This document shows, one piece after another, positions 33,390-42,756 of a stretch of 64,000 nucleotides of DNA; positions within the stretch are counted from its first letter, which is position 1, and every line of letters begins with the position of its first letter. The stretch is from Paractinoplanes rishiriensis (lineage in GTDB: Bacteria > Actinomycetota > Actinomycetes > Mycobacteriales > Micromonosporaceae), in contig NZ_BOMV01000013.1 in the NCBI RefSeq assembly GCF_016862375.1, positions 124,001 through 188,000 of the forward strand, written 5' to 3'. The translations under genes were made by a program, and so were the position numbers. Under the pieces are notes generated by a model, which did no database searches, was not told the origin of the DNA, and worked only from the letters and a program-made list of their open reading frames with translations.

Positions 33390-33914
33390 ATGACGGTGTC
33401 GTACACGTTGTTGGGGCTGCTCAACGAGGCCGACCGGCACGGCTATGACCTGAAGCAGTCGTATGACCGGCGGTTCGGTTCGGTCCGGCCGCTGCGGTTC
33501 GGGCAGGTGTACCGGACGCTTGCCCAGCTGGAGCGGGACGGGCTGATCGAGACCGTGGGGGTCGAGCCGGGCTCCGGGCCGGACCGGAAGCGCTACGCGA
33601 TCACCACGAACGGGGTGACGGACTTGGAACGCTGGCTGGCCGAACCCGAGGACCCGCAGCCGCAGCTGCAGACCGTGCTGTTCACCAAGGTGGCGCTCGC
33701 GCTGCTGTCCGGCAAGCCCGCCGACGCGTTCCTGGAGGACCAGCGTCAGCGGCACCTCGCGGTGATGCGCGAACTGACCGCGGCGAAACGCGGTGCCTCG
33801 CAGCGGGACACCATGCTGATCGACTACCAGCTCTTCCACATCGAGGCCGACCTGCGCTGGATCGAGCACGCGGCCGGCAACCTGGACACGCTCGCCACGG
33901 AGATACGGCTGTGA
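33390..33914 (+). CDS. PadR-family transcriptional regulator
   Basis: 174 residues. The winged helix starts at once (TVSYTLLGLLNEADRHGYDLKQ ... GQVYRTLAQLERDGLIE) and the C-terminal half is a helical dimerisation segment. The ATG at 33390 is used because it follows the TATAGT -10 by 7 nt; an in-frame GTG 18 bp upstream lies inside the operator. It heads an operon with an ABC exporter, overlapping the ATPase start by 4 bp. PadR proteins commonly repress such drug or peptide efflux systems and are released by the substrate. Confidence 0.92.
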   Translation: MTVSYTLLGLLNEADRHGYDLKQSYDRRFGSVRPLRFGQVYRTLAQLERDGLIETVGVEPGSGPDRKRYAITTNGVTDLERWLAEPEDPQPQLQTVLFTKVALALLSGKPADAFLEDQRQRHLAVMRELTAAKRGASQRDTMLIDYQLFHIEADLRWIEHAAGNLDTLATEIRL

Positions 33915-34600
33915 CCGGGGTTGCGTCACCGCTGCTGACCGGCAGCGGGCTGCACAAGAGTTTCGGGCCGGTGCCGGCACTGCGCGGCGCCGACATCGCG
34001 GTCGCCGCCGGCGAGGTGGTCGCGGTCATGGGGCCCAGCGGGTCCGGCAAGTCGACGCTGCTGCACTGCCTCGCCGGCATCCTCACCCCGGACGGCGGCG
34101 AGGTGACCTTCGACGGCCGCCGGGTGGACCGGATGGGCGACCGGGAGCGCAGCCGGCTGCGCCGGACCGAGTTCGGGTTCGTCTTCCAGTTCGGCCAGCT
34201 CGTGCCCGAGTTGCCGGTGCGGGAGAACATCGCGCTGCCGCTGCTGCTCGCCGGCCGGGGCCGTGGTGCCGCGCTCGCCGAGGCCGGCAAGTGGCTGCCG
34301 CGGCTGGGCCTGGAACAGTCGGCCGACCGGCTGCCCGGCGAGGTGTCCGGCGGGCAGGCGCAGCGGGCCGCGGTGGCCCGGGCGCTGATCGCCGGTCCGC
34401 GGGTCGTGTTCGCCGACGAGCCGACCGGCGCGCTCGACTCGGTGGCCGCCGACCAGGTGATGGAGATGCTGGTGACCACCGCGAAGACCGAGGGCGCCAC
34501 GGTCGTGCTGGTCACCCACGAGGCGCGGGTGGCCGCGTACGCCGATCGCCAGCTCACGGTCCGCGACGGCCGGGCGGTCCTGCCGGCGGCGATGTCGTGA
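33911..34600 (+). CDS. ABC exporter ATPase, LolD/MacB type
   Basis: 229 residues. Walker A GPSGSGKST, Q-loop FQFGQLVPELPV, signature VSGGQAQRAAVARALI, Walker B VFADEPTGALD and H-loop THEA are intact. This class works with FtsX-like permeases in mechanotransmission, extracting antibiotics, peptides or lipoproteins rather than importing. The GTG overlaps the padR stop and its own stop overlaps the permease GTG. Confidence 0.94.
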   Translation: MTGVASPLLTGSGLHKSFGPVPALRGADIAVAAGEVVAVMGPSGSGKSTLLHCLAGILTPDGGEVTFDGRRVDRMGDRERSRLRRTEFGFVFQFGQLVPELPVRENIALPLLLAGRGRGAALAEAGKWLPRLGLEQSADRLPGEVSGGQAQRAAVARALIAGPRVVFADEPTGALDSVAADQVMEMLVTTAKTEGATVVLVTHEARVAAYADRQLTVRDGRAVLPAAMS

Positions 34601-36783
34601 ACATCCTGCTCGGCATCCGGATGGCGTTCGCCGGCGGCCGCGAGAGCGCCGCCCGGATGGCGCTGATGGCCGTCGGCGTCGCGGTCGGCGTCCCGCTGAT
34701 CCTGTACGCGCTCGCGGCGGTGCCGGTGCTGCAGAGTCACACCGACCGGCTGGCCTGGCACCGCACCACGGCGCAGACCGCACCCACCGCACCCGACCCG
34801 GCGCTCTGGCTGGCCGTCACCGACCACTACCAGGGCCGGGACATCGTCCGGGTGCACGTCGCGGCGCTCGGGCCGCGGCCGCCGCTGCCGCCGGGCGTGG
34901 ACCGGTTGCCCGGCCCGGGAGAGAAGCTGCTCTCGCCCGCGCTGGCCGCGCTGCTGCCGGAGGTGCCCGATGACCAGTTGGACAACCGCTATCCCGGCCG
35001 GCCGGCGGGCAGCATCGGGGCCGCGGGCCTGCTCATGCCCGGCGAACTGGTGGCGATCATCGGGCACGCGCCGGACGAGCTGCGAACCGTGCCGGGTGCG
35101 GTCGAGATCCGCGGCATCGAACAGCCGGGCGAAGGACTCGACCTGGCCGCGCTGTGGGGCATCTTCTTCAGCATGATCGCGGTGCTGATCATCGGGCCGG
35201 TCGTGGTGTTTGTCGCGATGACCACCCGGGTCGGCGGACCGCGGCGCGAGGTGCGTTTCGCCGCGGTCCGGCTGGCCGGCGCCACCCGCCTGCAGACCGC
35301 GGTGCTGGCCGCCACCGAGACGGCGGCCGCCGCCATCGCCGGGACGCTGCTCGGCTGGCTCGCCTTCCATGGGTTCCGGCCGGCGGTGGCGAACGTGGTG
35401 ACACTCGGCCACGGCACGCCGATCTTCCCGGCGGACGTCGCGGTGCCGGCGTCGCGCCAGCTCATCGTGCTGTTCGGCATCCCGCTGGTCGCCGTGCTCA
35501 CCACGCTGGTCGCGCTGCACCCGGTGCAGATGTCGCCGCTCGGGGTGCGGCACCGGGCCCGGCGCCGGCCGCCGACCGTCTGGCGGCTCATGCCGATCAT
35601 CGTGGGTGTGCTCGGTGTCTGGCTCGTCGCCCGGGCCCAGAACGCCCCGCAGTATCACGAGAGCTCCCAGTTGGTGCAGGGCACGCTCTCGTTGATGTTC
35701 ACGCTCTCGGCGCTGTCGATCCTGGCCGGTTTCTTCCTGGCGGGCGCCTGGGTGTGCCTGTGGATCAGCCGTGGGATGGCCCGGGTCACCCGCAGCGCCA
35801 CCGGCCTCCTGGTGGCTCGCCGGATCGCGGCCGACCCGTACAGCACCTTCCGTGCGGTCTCCGGCGCCGCCGTGGCGATCTATGTCGCCACGCTGCTCGG
35901 CTTCGCGGCAGCCGCCTATGAGCAGCCCGAGCATCAGGACACCGCGTCGGTCCTCGACGCCGGGGTGGTGGCGGTGCACGTCCAGGGCGTGCCCGAGGAC
36001 CGGCTCGGCGCGCTGGCGAGCCCCGGCACCGTGGTGGCCCGCATCGGGCCGGGCGACCAGATCGTGGTGCCGTGCGCCGACCTGGCGCGGGTGAGCGACC
36101 TCGCCTGCCCGCTGCCGCAGTACGAGGAGAACGGCGACGACAGCCAGGCCTTCCTGCGCGCCAGGGACCTGTTCATCCTGCCCTACCCCGGGGCGAGCGC
36201 GGCCGACCACATCTTCCAGCCGATGTCGTACGCCGAGCCCGGCCCCACCGCCGGCCGGCTGCCCGTGCAGACCCTGCTGATCCCGACCGACGGCAGCGCC
36301 GCCGCGCAGGAGCGGATCCGCACCCTGGCCGCCACCGTGGTGCCCCAGTCGCGCAGCAAGACCAGCACCGAGCTGACGGCCGGCCCGCTGCTCAGCGCCA
36401 CCAGCATGGCCGCCCTTCTGCCGTACGCGCTGATCTTCGTCCTGCTGGTGACCGCGTGCAGCCTGACCGTCTCGGTGATCACCGGTGTGCTGGAGCGGCG
36501 GCGTCCGCTGGCCGTGCTGCGCGCCTCCGGGGTCCGCCTCGGCGATCTGCGGCGGATCGTGCTGCTGGAGACCGGCGCGCCGCTCGCCTTCACGGTGCTG
36601 CTCGGTGTCGGACTGGCGACGCTGGTCTCGCTCGTCACCGTTCCGCCGCAAGACTGGATTCTGCCCAGCGCCTCGTTCCTCATCGGACTCGGGGTGGGCG
36701 GTCTGGTCGCGTTCGCCGTGTCGCTGATCGCCCTGCCCTTCATGGACACCGCCACCCGGCTGGACACGGTGCGGTTCGAGTGA
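34597..36783 (+). CDS. FtsX-family ABC exporter permease
   Basis: 728 residues from the GTG at 34597 (GTGA overlap with the ATPase stop). It shows the two-times-FtsX layout: an N-terminal helix (~20-45), an extracytoplasmic domain, a first group of helices (~185-430) and a second FtsX domain near the end (PYALIFVLLVTACSLTVSVITGVLERRRPLAVLRASG, then three more helices). Long external loops of this class often bind peptide antibiotics. Together with PadR and the ATPase it forms a self-contained efflux or resistance operon. Confidence 0.9.
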   Translation: MNILLGIRMAFAGGRESAARMALMAVGVAVGVPLILYALAAVPVLQSHTDRLAWHRTTAQTAPTAPDPALWLAVTDHYQGRDIVRVHVAALGPRPPLPPGVDRLPGPGEKLLSPALAALLPEVPDDQLDNRYPGRPAGSIGAAGLLMPGELVAIIGHAPDELRTVPGAVEIRGIEQPGEGLDLAALWGIFFSMIAVLIIGPVVVFVAMTTRVGGPRREVRFAAVRLAGATRLQTAVLAATETAAAAIAGTLLGWLAFHGFRPAVANVVTLGHGTPIFPADVAVPASRQLIVLFGIPLVAVLTTLVALHPVQMSPLGVRHRARRRPPTVWRLMPIIVGVLGVWLVARAQNAPQYHESSQLVQGTLSLMFTLSALSILAGFFLAGAWVCLWISRGMARVTRSATGLLVARRIAADPYSTFRAVSGAAVAIYVATLLGFAAAAYEQPEHQDTASVLDAGVVAVHVQGVPEDRLGALASPGTVVARIGPGDQIVVPCADLARVSDLACPLPQYEENGDDSQAFLRARDLFILPYPGASAADHIFQPMSYAEPGPTAGRLPVQTLLIPTDGSAAAQERIRTLAATVVPQSRSKTSTELTAGPLLSATSMAALLPYALIFVLLVTACSLTVSVITGVLERRRPLAVLRASGVRLGDLRRIVLLETGAPLAFTVLLGVGLATLVSLVTVPPQDWILPSASFLIGLGVGGLVAFAVSLIALPFMDTATRLDTVRFE

Positions 36784-36795
36784 CGGGGGTATGGC

Positions 36796-37599
36796 GTGGC
36801 GAGGGGAGTGGAACGCACCGCGGTCGGCGCCGGGGTGCTGCGGGCGATCGAGGGTGACGACCATCTCGCCCGGCGGATGCTGACCGGCTGGTCGGCCGCC
36901 CTGGTGCGCAACCGGGCGCTGCGCTGGGCCTTCCTGCATCTGATGGAGCGGGCCGGTCCGGGTTTCCGCGGCGCCGTGGTGTGCCGCACCTGGGCCATCG
37001 ACGACGCCTGCCGGGAGGCACTGGCATCCGGCTGCCGGCAGGTCGTCGTCATCGGCGCGGGCCTCGACACCAGGCCCTACCGGATGCCCGAGATGCGGGC
37101 GGCGGCGCAGGTGCTGGAGCTGGACCTGCCCGGCGTGCAGCAGGAGAAGAAGGAGGCGCTGACCCGGGCCCTGGGCCGCCTGCCGGGCCACGTCCGGTAT
37201 GTGCCGCTGGACCTGACGCGGCAGAGCCTGGCGGATGCGGGCGCGGACGCCACGGTGCCCACGCTGGTGCTCTGCGAGGCGGTGAGCATGTATCTGCCGG
37301 CGGACGCGGTGGAGGAGATCATCGCCTACGCCGGTGGGTTTCCGGCCGGCAGCCGCCTGGTCATCACCTATCTGCCGCGGGCGGTGGCGGAGGATCCGCG
37401 GTTCGCCCGGTGGCGCCGGGTGCTGAACTGGCGGACCGCCTATCACCCGGCGGAAATCGCCGGGCGACTGGCCGGGCACGGGCTGACCGTGCTGGCGGAC
37501 CTCGGCGCCGAGGAGCACCGGAAGCGGCTCGACGGCCGCGAGCTGGCGGTCTTCGACGGCGAGCGGATCGCGGTGGCGGAACGGGCGCACCCGGCCTGA
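36796..37599 (+). CDS. SAM-dependent methyltransferase of the PPM/LCM family
   Basis: 267 residues. The fold markers of the leucine carboxyl methyltransferase-like O-methyltransferases are present: VVIGAGLDTRPYRM (SAM-binding loop), VLELDLPGVQQEKKEAL (acidic ribose binder) and LCEAVSMYLP. Typical substrates are polyketide or small-molecule carboxyl/hydroxyl groups in actinomycetes, but none is indicated here. It lies 12 bp after the exporter permease and is probably the fourth gene of the PadR operon; a tailoring or inactivation role towards the exported compound is possible (inference). GTG start with a G-rich region upstream. Confidence 0.82.
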   Translation: MARGVERTAVGAGVLRAIEGDDHLARRMLTGWSAALVRNRALRWAFLHLMERAGPGFRGAVVCRTWAIDDACREALASGCRQVVVIGAGLDTRPYRMPEMRAAAQVLELDLPGVQQEKKEALTRALGRLPGHVRYVPLDLTRQSLADAGADATVPTLVLCEAVSMYLPADAVEEIIAYAGGFPAGSRLVITYLPRAVAEDPRFARWRRVLNWRTAYHPAEIAGRLAGHGLTVLADLGAEEHRKRLDGRELAVFDGERIAVAERAHPA

Positions 37600-37601
37600 T
37601 A

Positions 37602-37620
37602 GAGCCCGGCCGTGGGGCTC
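37602..37620. terminator. Small hairpin between convergent genes
   Basis: GAGCCC / GGGCTC around a 7-nt loop fills the gap between the methyltransferase stop and the convergent regulator stop; it may serve both directions. Confidence 0.45.
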
Positions 37621-39967
37621 AGTGACGACCCTTTCCCAGTTTGGTCCGGACCTCGTCGGCTTCGCTGCAGCCGAGTTCCTCGAAGCCGCTCAGCGCACGC
37701 TGCCAGGAGCCCTCAGCCGCGTCGTGTTCGCCGAGAGCCTCGTAGGTGTCGCCGATGTGGTCCAGCGTGTCGGCCTCGAAAAAGCGGTCGCCGAGATCCT
37801 GGAAGGTGGTGATCGCCCGGTCGTAGCAGGCCAGGGCCTGCTGGAACTGACCGAGGTGATGGTGCGCGTAGCCGAGGCTGTCCCAGGCGGTGGCCTCGCC
37901 GCGGCGGTCGCCGACCTGGCGGAGCAGGGTGATCGCCCGCCGGCAGTTGTCCAGCGCCTCCGGGAAGTCACCGATCAGGGCGTGGTACCAGCCGACCGAG
38001 TTGTAGGCGTACGCCTGTCCCGCGTGGTCCTCGGTGCCCAGGAGGAGGTCCCGGCTGCGGCGCGCGTGTGCCAGAGCCTCCGGGTAGCGGCGTTGCAACT
38101 CGAGGGTCAGGCACAGCCCGCGGTGCGTACGGGCCATACCGATCTCGTCACCGAGCGCGCCGTAGCGGTCGAGCGCGTGGTGGGAATGCGCCTCGCTGTC
38201 CTCGTAGCGGTGCAGGCGGGCGTACGCGTTGGCCAGTGTCCGGTGCGTCCGTGCCTGCCAGACCCGGTCTGCCAGCCGGTACGCGGCTGGCAGAGCGGCT
38301 TCCTGGCTGGCCGCCCAGTCCGCCCAGTGTCCACGTACCTTGCCGAAGACACCGGCGACCCAGGCGAGGTTGCAGGCGTACTCGTCGAAATTCAGGTCGA
38401 CTGCGAGGGTTACCAGGTTCAGGAGCACGCGGTGCTCCGCGGTGAGCCAGGCCAGCGCCTCCCGGTGTCCGGCGAAGAGCTGGTCCGCCACGCCCGGTCG
38501 GGCAGGGCCGACGGAGTCCACCTCGTGCACCGGATCGAGAAGCGAGGCCGCTCGGTGGCCGGTCCGGGCGTAGTGGTCCAGCAATCGCTGGACCGCCGCA
38601 CGCCGCTGGTCGTCACCGTCGTACGCCCGGGCCTGCTCGATGGCGTACCCGCGGAGCAGGTCGTGCACGGCGTACCGGCCCGGGACGTGCTCGGTCGCCA
38701 GGTTGGCGTAGGTCAGGTCGGCCAGTTGCCGGGTGGCGTCCGACGCCGGCACACCGGCCAGGCTGGCGGCGGCGGTGACGGCGATGTCCGGGCCGGGATG
38801 CAACCCCAGCAGCCGGAACAGCCTAGCCGCGGCCGGCTGTAGGGCGCGGTACGACCAGGAGAACACCGCCCGGACGTCGGCCGCCGCATCCCCGACCTCC
38901 AGGACGTCCAGCCGGCGGCCGGCTTCGGCCAGCTCGTCGGCGAGTCGTGCCAGGGTGAGGCGCCGATCCGTCGCGGCGCGCGCGGCGACGACCGCCAGTG
39001 CCAGCGGCAGCCGGTCACACCGGGAGATGATCTCGTCTACGGCAGCCGGCTCGGTGCCGACACGCGCCGCGCCGAGCCGGTAGGTCAACAGCTCACGTGC
39101 CTCCGCCGGCGACAGCTCGCGGAGATCCACCGGATGTGCCCCGTCGGTGGCGGTCAGGCCGGTCAGCCGGTGCCGGCTGGTCACCACGACCACCGACGAC
39201 GGTGCTCCGGGCAGCAGCGGCCGCACCTGGGCGGCGTCCCGGGAGTTGTCGAGCACGATCAGGACCCTCTTGCGCGCCAGCAGGCTGCGGTACAGCGCGG
39301 CCTGCTCGTCCGGATCGGCGGGGATGCGCTGCACCGGTACGTCGAGGGCGATCAGGAAGCCACGCACGGCGACGTCTGGCGTGACCGGTGCGGCGCCCGG
39401 GTCGAAGCCGCGCAGGTTCACGTACAACTGACCGTCCGGAAACCGGTCGACGACGCGGTGCGCCCAGTGCACGGCGAGCGCGGTCTTGCCCACCCCCGCG
39501 GTCCCGGACACCGTCGCCACCCTGGCCGGCGGGTCGACGTCCGGCAGCAGCCGGTCAAGCTCGGCGAACTCGTCGGCCCGGCCCACGAACCCGTACACGT
39601 CGGCCGGTAGCTGATTCGGCATCGGGACGGCTCGTCCCGCCGGCACGGCCCCGGACCGCCCGGCCGCGGGCGGGGCCGTCCGGGCGTACCGGTGCTCCGC
39701 GATCCGGTCGCGGGCGGTGGCCAGCATGCCGCGCTCCGCCGGGGAGGCGCCCAGCAGCATGACGAGGATGTCGAAGCGGTCGGTGGGCGGCAGTACCTTG
39801 CCGGCGAAGTAGGCCCCGATGATCCCCACCGACCAGCCGGTCTTCCTCGCCAGCTCGCGGTAGGTCAGCTCCGCTTGACCGTGCTCCCGGGCATCGCGGC
39901 GGCGCAGGCCCCGCAGCGCCCGGGACAGGTCGGCCAGCGTCTCGGCCCGGCCGTCCACGATGTCCAT
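37619..39967 (-). CDS. HTH-NB-ARC-TPR STAND regulator
   Basis: 782 residues from the ATG at 39967 (GGATGGG upstream); an in-frame ATG ~42 bp farther up (WWPWYRLHGW) is an alternative. An XRE-like helix-turn-helix region occupies ~1-75 (LTYRELARKTGWSVGIIGAYFAGK). NB-ARC ATPase follows: P-loop GTAGVGKTALAV with K161, VLIVLDNSRDA (Walker B), VVVTSRHRLTGL and the RLPLAL motif. A winged-helix segment and at least six TPR units (~500-770) close it. It is the same design as the AfsR/NB-ARC regulators of actinomycetes but lacks the SARP activator domain. It is head to head with the secreted protease gene, a plausible target. Confidence 0.9.
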   Translation of the reverse strand: MDIVDGRAETLADLSRALRGLRRRDAREHGQAELTYRELARKTGWSVGIIGAYFAGKVLPPTDRFDILVMLLGASPAERGMLATARDRIAEHRYARTAPPAAGRSGAVPAGRAVPMPNQLPADVYGFVGRADEFAELDRLLPDVDPPARVATVSGTAGVGKTALAVHWAHRVVDRFPDGQLYVNLRGFDPGAAPVTPDVAVRGFLIALDVPVQRIPADPDEQAALYRSLLARKRVLIVLDNSRDAAQVRPLLPGAPSSVVVVTSRHRLTGLTATDGAHPVDLRELSPAEARELLTYRLGAARVGTEPAAVDEIISRCDRLPLALAVVAARAATDRRLTLARLADELAEAGRRLDVLEVGDAAADVRAVFSWSYRALQPAAARLFRLLGLHPGPDIAVTAAASLAGVPASDATRQLADLTYANLATEHVPGRYAVHDLLRGYAIEQARAYDGDDQRRAAVQRLLDHYARTGHRAASLLDPVHEVDSVGPARPGVADQLFAGHREALAWLTAEHRVLLNLVTLAVDLNFDEYACNLAWVAGVFGKVRGHWADWAASQEAALPAAYRLADRVWQARTHRTLANAYARLHRYEDSEAHSHHALDRYGALGDEIGMARTHRGLCLTLELQRRYPEALAHARRSRDLLLGTEDHAGQAYAYNSVGWYHALIGDFPEALDNCRRAITLLRQVGDRRGEATAWDSLGYAHHHLGQFQQALACYDRAITTFQDLGDRFFEADTLDHIGDTYEALGEHDAAEGSWQRALSGFEELGCSEADEVRTKLGKGRH

Positions 39968-40175
39968 CGCTGCCCATCCATGCAAGCGGTACCACGGCCA
40001 CCACATGGTACGCGGAGGGATGTCGATGGGCGTGTCCGTCGGAGCGCGGACCTCCCGGACCACGCCACGCGCTCGCGCCCGTCCAGCCGTGTCCAATGCC
40101 GTCCAGTTTCCCCGGCACGTCCTGCCCGCCATGCGGGACCGTCAGCAACGCATCACCGGACCCCAGGGAGGAAAT

Positions 40176-40898
40176 ATGGTTCTGTCGCTCAGACGGCTGC
40201 CGGCCAACCGGTTCCGGCGCACGGTCGTCGCTGTCGCCGCTGTACTGCTGCTGACCCCTCCGGCCGTCGCCCAGGCCGACGACCACGGTCAGCCAACCGC
40301 CGGCCAGCCGGCTGGCGTGGAGGTCGCCGCGCCTAAGGTCCTCTACTACGACGACCTGCCCGCCGCGCCGGCCGGGCGTGTGGCGTTCGTGCTGGACGCC
40401 GGCACCTGGACGAGCATGCCGGTGACCTGGAGCTTCACCGCCGCGAGCACCAACGACCTGACCCTCGACACCCAGCGCAACGCGGTACGCCAGGCCGTGC
40501 AGCTGTGGAACTCGGCGGGATCCCGGCTGCGGCTGCAGGAGGTCGCGTCGAGCCTCGGCACGATCCGCATCTCGTTCGGAAGCTTCAACCACGGTGACGG
40601 GTTCCCGTTCGACAACCAGAACGGCGTGCTGGCGCACGCTTTCTCCCCGCCGCCGACGCACACCGGCGCGATCGCCGGCGACGTCCACTTCGACGACTCG
40701 GAGACCTGGAGCGCCAACCAGCAGTCCACCGGGGTCCAGCCGATCGATCTGGTGACGGTCGCGGCCCACGAGATCGGGCACGCGATCGGGCTACGGCACT
40801 CCGGCGTCGCGGGCGCCCTGATGGCCCCGCAGTACACCGGTTCGCATCGCTTCCTGTCCGCCGACGACATCGCGGGAGTGCGTGCCAAGTACCCGTAA
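40176..40898 (+). CDS. Secreted matrixin-type metalloprotease
   Basis: 240 residues. A Sec signal peptide covers ~1-36 (FRRTVVAVAAVLLLTPPAVAQA). The catalytic zinc site is HEIGHAIGLRH (H198, E199, H202, H208), followed by a matrixin-style Met-turn ALMAP. Upstream are typical M10A blocks (VTWSFTA; AVQLWNSAG; ISFGSFNHGDG; HAFSPPP; GDVHFDDSETW). No pro-domain cysteine switch or hemopexin domain is seen, so latency must be controlled otherwise. The ATG has a near-consensus AGGGAGGAAAT. It diverges from the NB-ARC-TPR regulator with a ~200-bp control region. Confidence 0.92.
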   Translation: MVLSLRRLPANRFRRTVVAVAAVLLLTPPAVAQADDHGQPTAGQPAGVEVAAPKVLYYDDLPAAPAGRVAFVLDAGTWTSMPVTWSFTAASTNDLTLDTQRNAVRQAVQLWNSAGSRLRLQEVASSLGTIRISFGSFNHGDGFPFDNQNGVLAHAFSPPPTHTGAIAGDVHFDDSETWSANQQSTGVQPIDLVTVAAHEIGHAIGLRHSGVAGALMAPQYTGSHRFLSADDIAGVRAKYP

Positions 40899-40904
40899 GC
40901 CATC

Positions 40905-41555
40905 TCATGCCAGTCCCGACTGGAAGGCGAAGACGACGAGCTGGGCGCGGTCGCGGGCGCCCAGCTTGATCATGGACCGGCTCACGTGGGTGCGGGCCGT
41001 GGCGGGGCTGACGAACAGGCGTTCGGCGATCTCGTGATTGGTCAGGCCCTGGGCCACCAGGGTGACCACCTCCCGTTCGCGGTCGGTGAGCTGGCCGAGG
41101 CCCGGAACCGGGGTGACCGGGCGCGGGGCCAGGCCGGCGAACTCGCGGATCACCGTGCGGGTCACCGACGGGCCCAGTAGCGCGCCGCCGTCGACGACCG
41201 TGCGGACGGCCTCGAGCAGGGCGGCCGGCTTGGTGTCCTTGAGCAGGAAGCCGCTGGCGCCGATGCGCAGGGCGTCGAAGACGTACTCGTCGCGCTCGAA
41301 GGTGGTCAGCACGATCACCCGGGTGCCGGACAGGCCGGGGTCGGCGACGATGCGGCGGGTCGCCTCGAGACCGTCGATGCCGGGCATCCGGATGTCCATG
41401 AGCACGACGTCGGGCCGGGTGCGGCGGGTCTCCTCGACCGCGGCCAGGCCGTCGGCGGCCTCGGCCACGACCGTGAAGCCCTCCTCGGCCTCGAACAGTG
41501 CGCGCAGCCCGAAGCGGACGAGATCCTGGTCGTCGGCCAGCAGGACGGTGATCAC
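40905..41555 (-). CDS. NarL-family response regulator
   Basis: 216 residues, GTG start overlapping the kinase stop (GTGA) with GGGAGG upstream. A fully canonical receiver: acidic pair in LLADDQD, phospho-acceptor D54 in VLMDIRMPG, switch Thr in VLTTF and Lys in LLKDTKP. The LuxR helix-turn-helix LTDREREVVTLVAQGLTNHEIAERLFVSPATARTH completes it. It forms a two-component pair with the histidine kinase encoded directly upstream. Possible targets include the divergent membrane protein gene at 42757. Confidence 0.95.
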   Translation of the reverse strand: MITVLLADDQDLVRFGLRALFEAEEGFTVVAEAADGLAAVEETRRTRPDVVLMDIRMPGIDGLEATRRIVADPGLSGTRVIVLTTFERDEYVFDALRIGASGFLLKDTKPAALLEAVRTVVDGGALLGPSVTRTVIREFAGLAPRPVTPVPGLGQLTDREREVVTLVAQGLTNHEIAERLFVSPATARTHVSRSMIKLGARDRAQLVVFAFQSGLA

Positions 41556-42646
41556 GATGCCTCCCGGGGGATGGTGGCGGCCACGGTGAAGGTGCCGGCG
41601 CCGCCCGGGTCGTGGCGCACGGTCAGCGTGCCGCCGAGGTGTTCGACCCTGCGGCGCATGCCGGTGATGCCGAGGCCCTCCACGTGGTCGGCATCGAGGG
41701 CCTGGTTGCTGACCGTGAGCTCGACGCGGTCGGACTGGTGGCCGATGGTGATCGCGGCGCGCGGGTGGGCCGAGTGCTTCACCACGTTGGTGAGGGACTC
41801 CTGCAACACCCGGTAGGCCACCACGTCGGCGGCCGCGGGCAACGGGCGTTCCCGGCCCGCGACGGTGAGGTCGACCGTCACGCCGGACGCCCGCACCCGG
41901 TCGCACAGCCGCGGCACCCGGGCCAGGCCGGGCGTCGGTGCCCGATCCTCCGGCGCCTGGTCGGGCGCTATGGCCGCCAGGGTCGCCCGCAGCTCGGCCA
42001 GCGCCTCGGCACTGGCCGAGCTGATCGCGGTGAGTGCGGCGTCGGCCTGCGCAGGCCGGGTGGCGCGCAGGTGCAGCGCGATCTCGGCCTGCATCTGTAT
42101 CGCGGCGAGCCCGTGCCCCACCACGTCGTGCACCTCCTGGGCGAGCCGCAGCCGCTCGGCGTCGACGATGCGGCGCTCGGCCTCGGCGCGTTCCCGGGAC
42201 TGGGCCTCGGCGACCATCCGCCGGGCCACCCCCAGCGTGGCCGGCACCACCACCCACGCGGTCGCCGGGATCAGGCTGCCGAACCCCAGCTCGTCGGTGA
42301 ACGTGTGCGGGACCAGCACGGCCAGGGCGACGGCCGACCAGGCCAGGGCCGGGCGCAGCGGCCGCTCGCGGGCCAGCGTGTAGACGCCGGCCGCGAACGC
42401 CAGCAGGATCGGGCCGAACGGATAGCCGGCCAGGAGATAGGCCGAGGTGATCGCGGCGGTGGCCAGCACGGTGACGACCGGCCAGCGGTGCCGCAGGGCG
42501 GTCAGGGCGCCGGCCGCGACCACGAACGCGGCGGCCAGCGCGCCGACTGGCCGGTGCGGCACCGGCATCCGGTCGATCAGGGGCAGCGTGACCAGCCCGA
42601 CTGCGATGAGCAGAAGGGGGAGGACGGCGCTGCGGAGTCGGGTCAC
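41552..42646 (-). CDS. Membrane sensor histidine kinase (HisKA_3/NarX type)
   Basis: 364 residues from the GTG at 42646; an in-frame ATG ~39 bp upstream (MRPPRRCGN) is also possible because neither has a strong ribosome site. Four to five N-terminal helices (~8-150) without a large external loop suggest membrane-embedded sensing. The phospho-histidine lies in AQEVHDVVGHGLAAIQMQAE. The ATPase domain has the N-box RVLQESLTNVVKHS and the G-boxes GLGITGMRRRV and GGAGTFTVAA. It phosphorylates the response regulator whose start overlaps its stop. Confidence 0.92.
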   Translation of the reverse strand: MTRLRSAVLPLLLIAVGLVTLPLIDRMPVPHRPVGALAAAFVVAAGALTALRHRWPVVTVLATAAITSAYLLAGYPFGPILLAFAAGVYTLARERPLRPALAWSAVALAVLVPHTFTDELGFGSLIPATAWVVVPATLGVARRMVAEAQSRERAEAERRIVDAERLRLAQEVHDVVGHGLAAIQMQAEIALHLRATRPAQADAALTAISSASAEALAELRATLAAIAPDQAPEDRAPTPGLARVPRLCDRVRASGVTVDLTVAGRERPLPAAADVVAYRVLQESLTNVVKHSAHPRAAITIGHQSDRVELTVSNQALDADHVEGLGITGMRRRVEHLGGTLTVRHDPGGAGTFTVAATIPREAS

Positions 42647-42756
42647 GGCCGCAAGGTTGCCGCATCGGCGGGGCGGGCGCATCCGACCGTGGTCGTAGAT
42701 GAGAAGTAGACCTGGGTCAGACGCGGCGCCGCCGGAAAGGCGGCAGGCTCGGCGGC

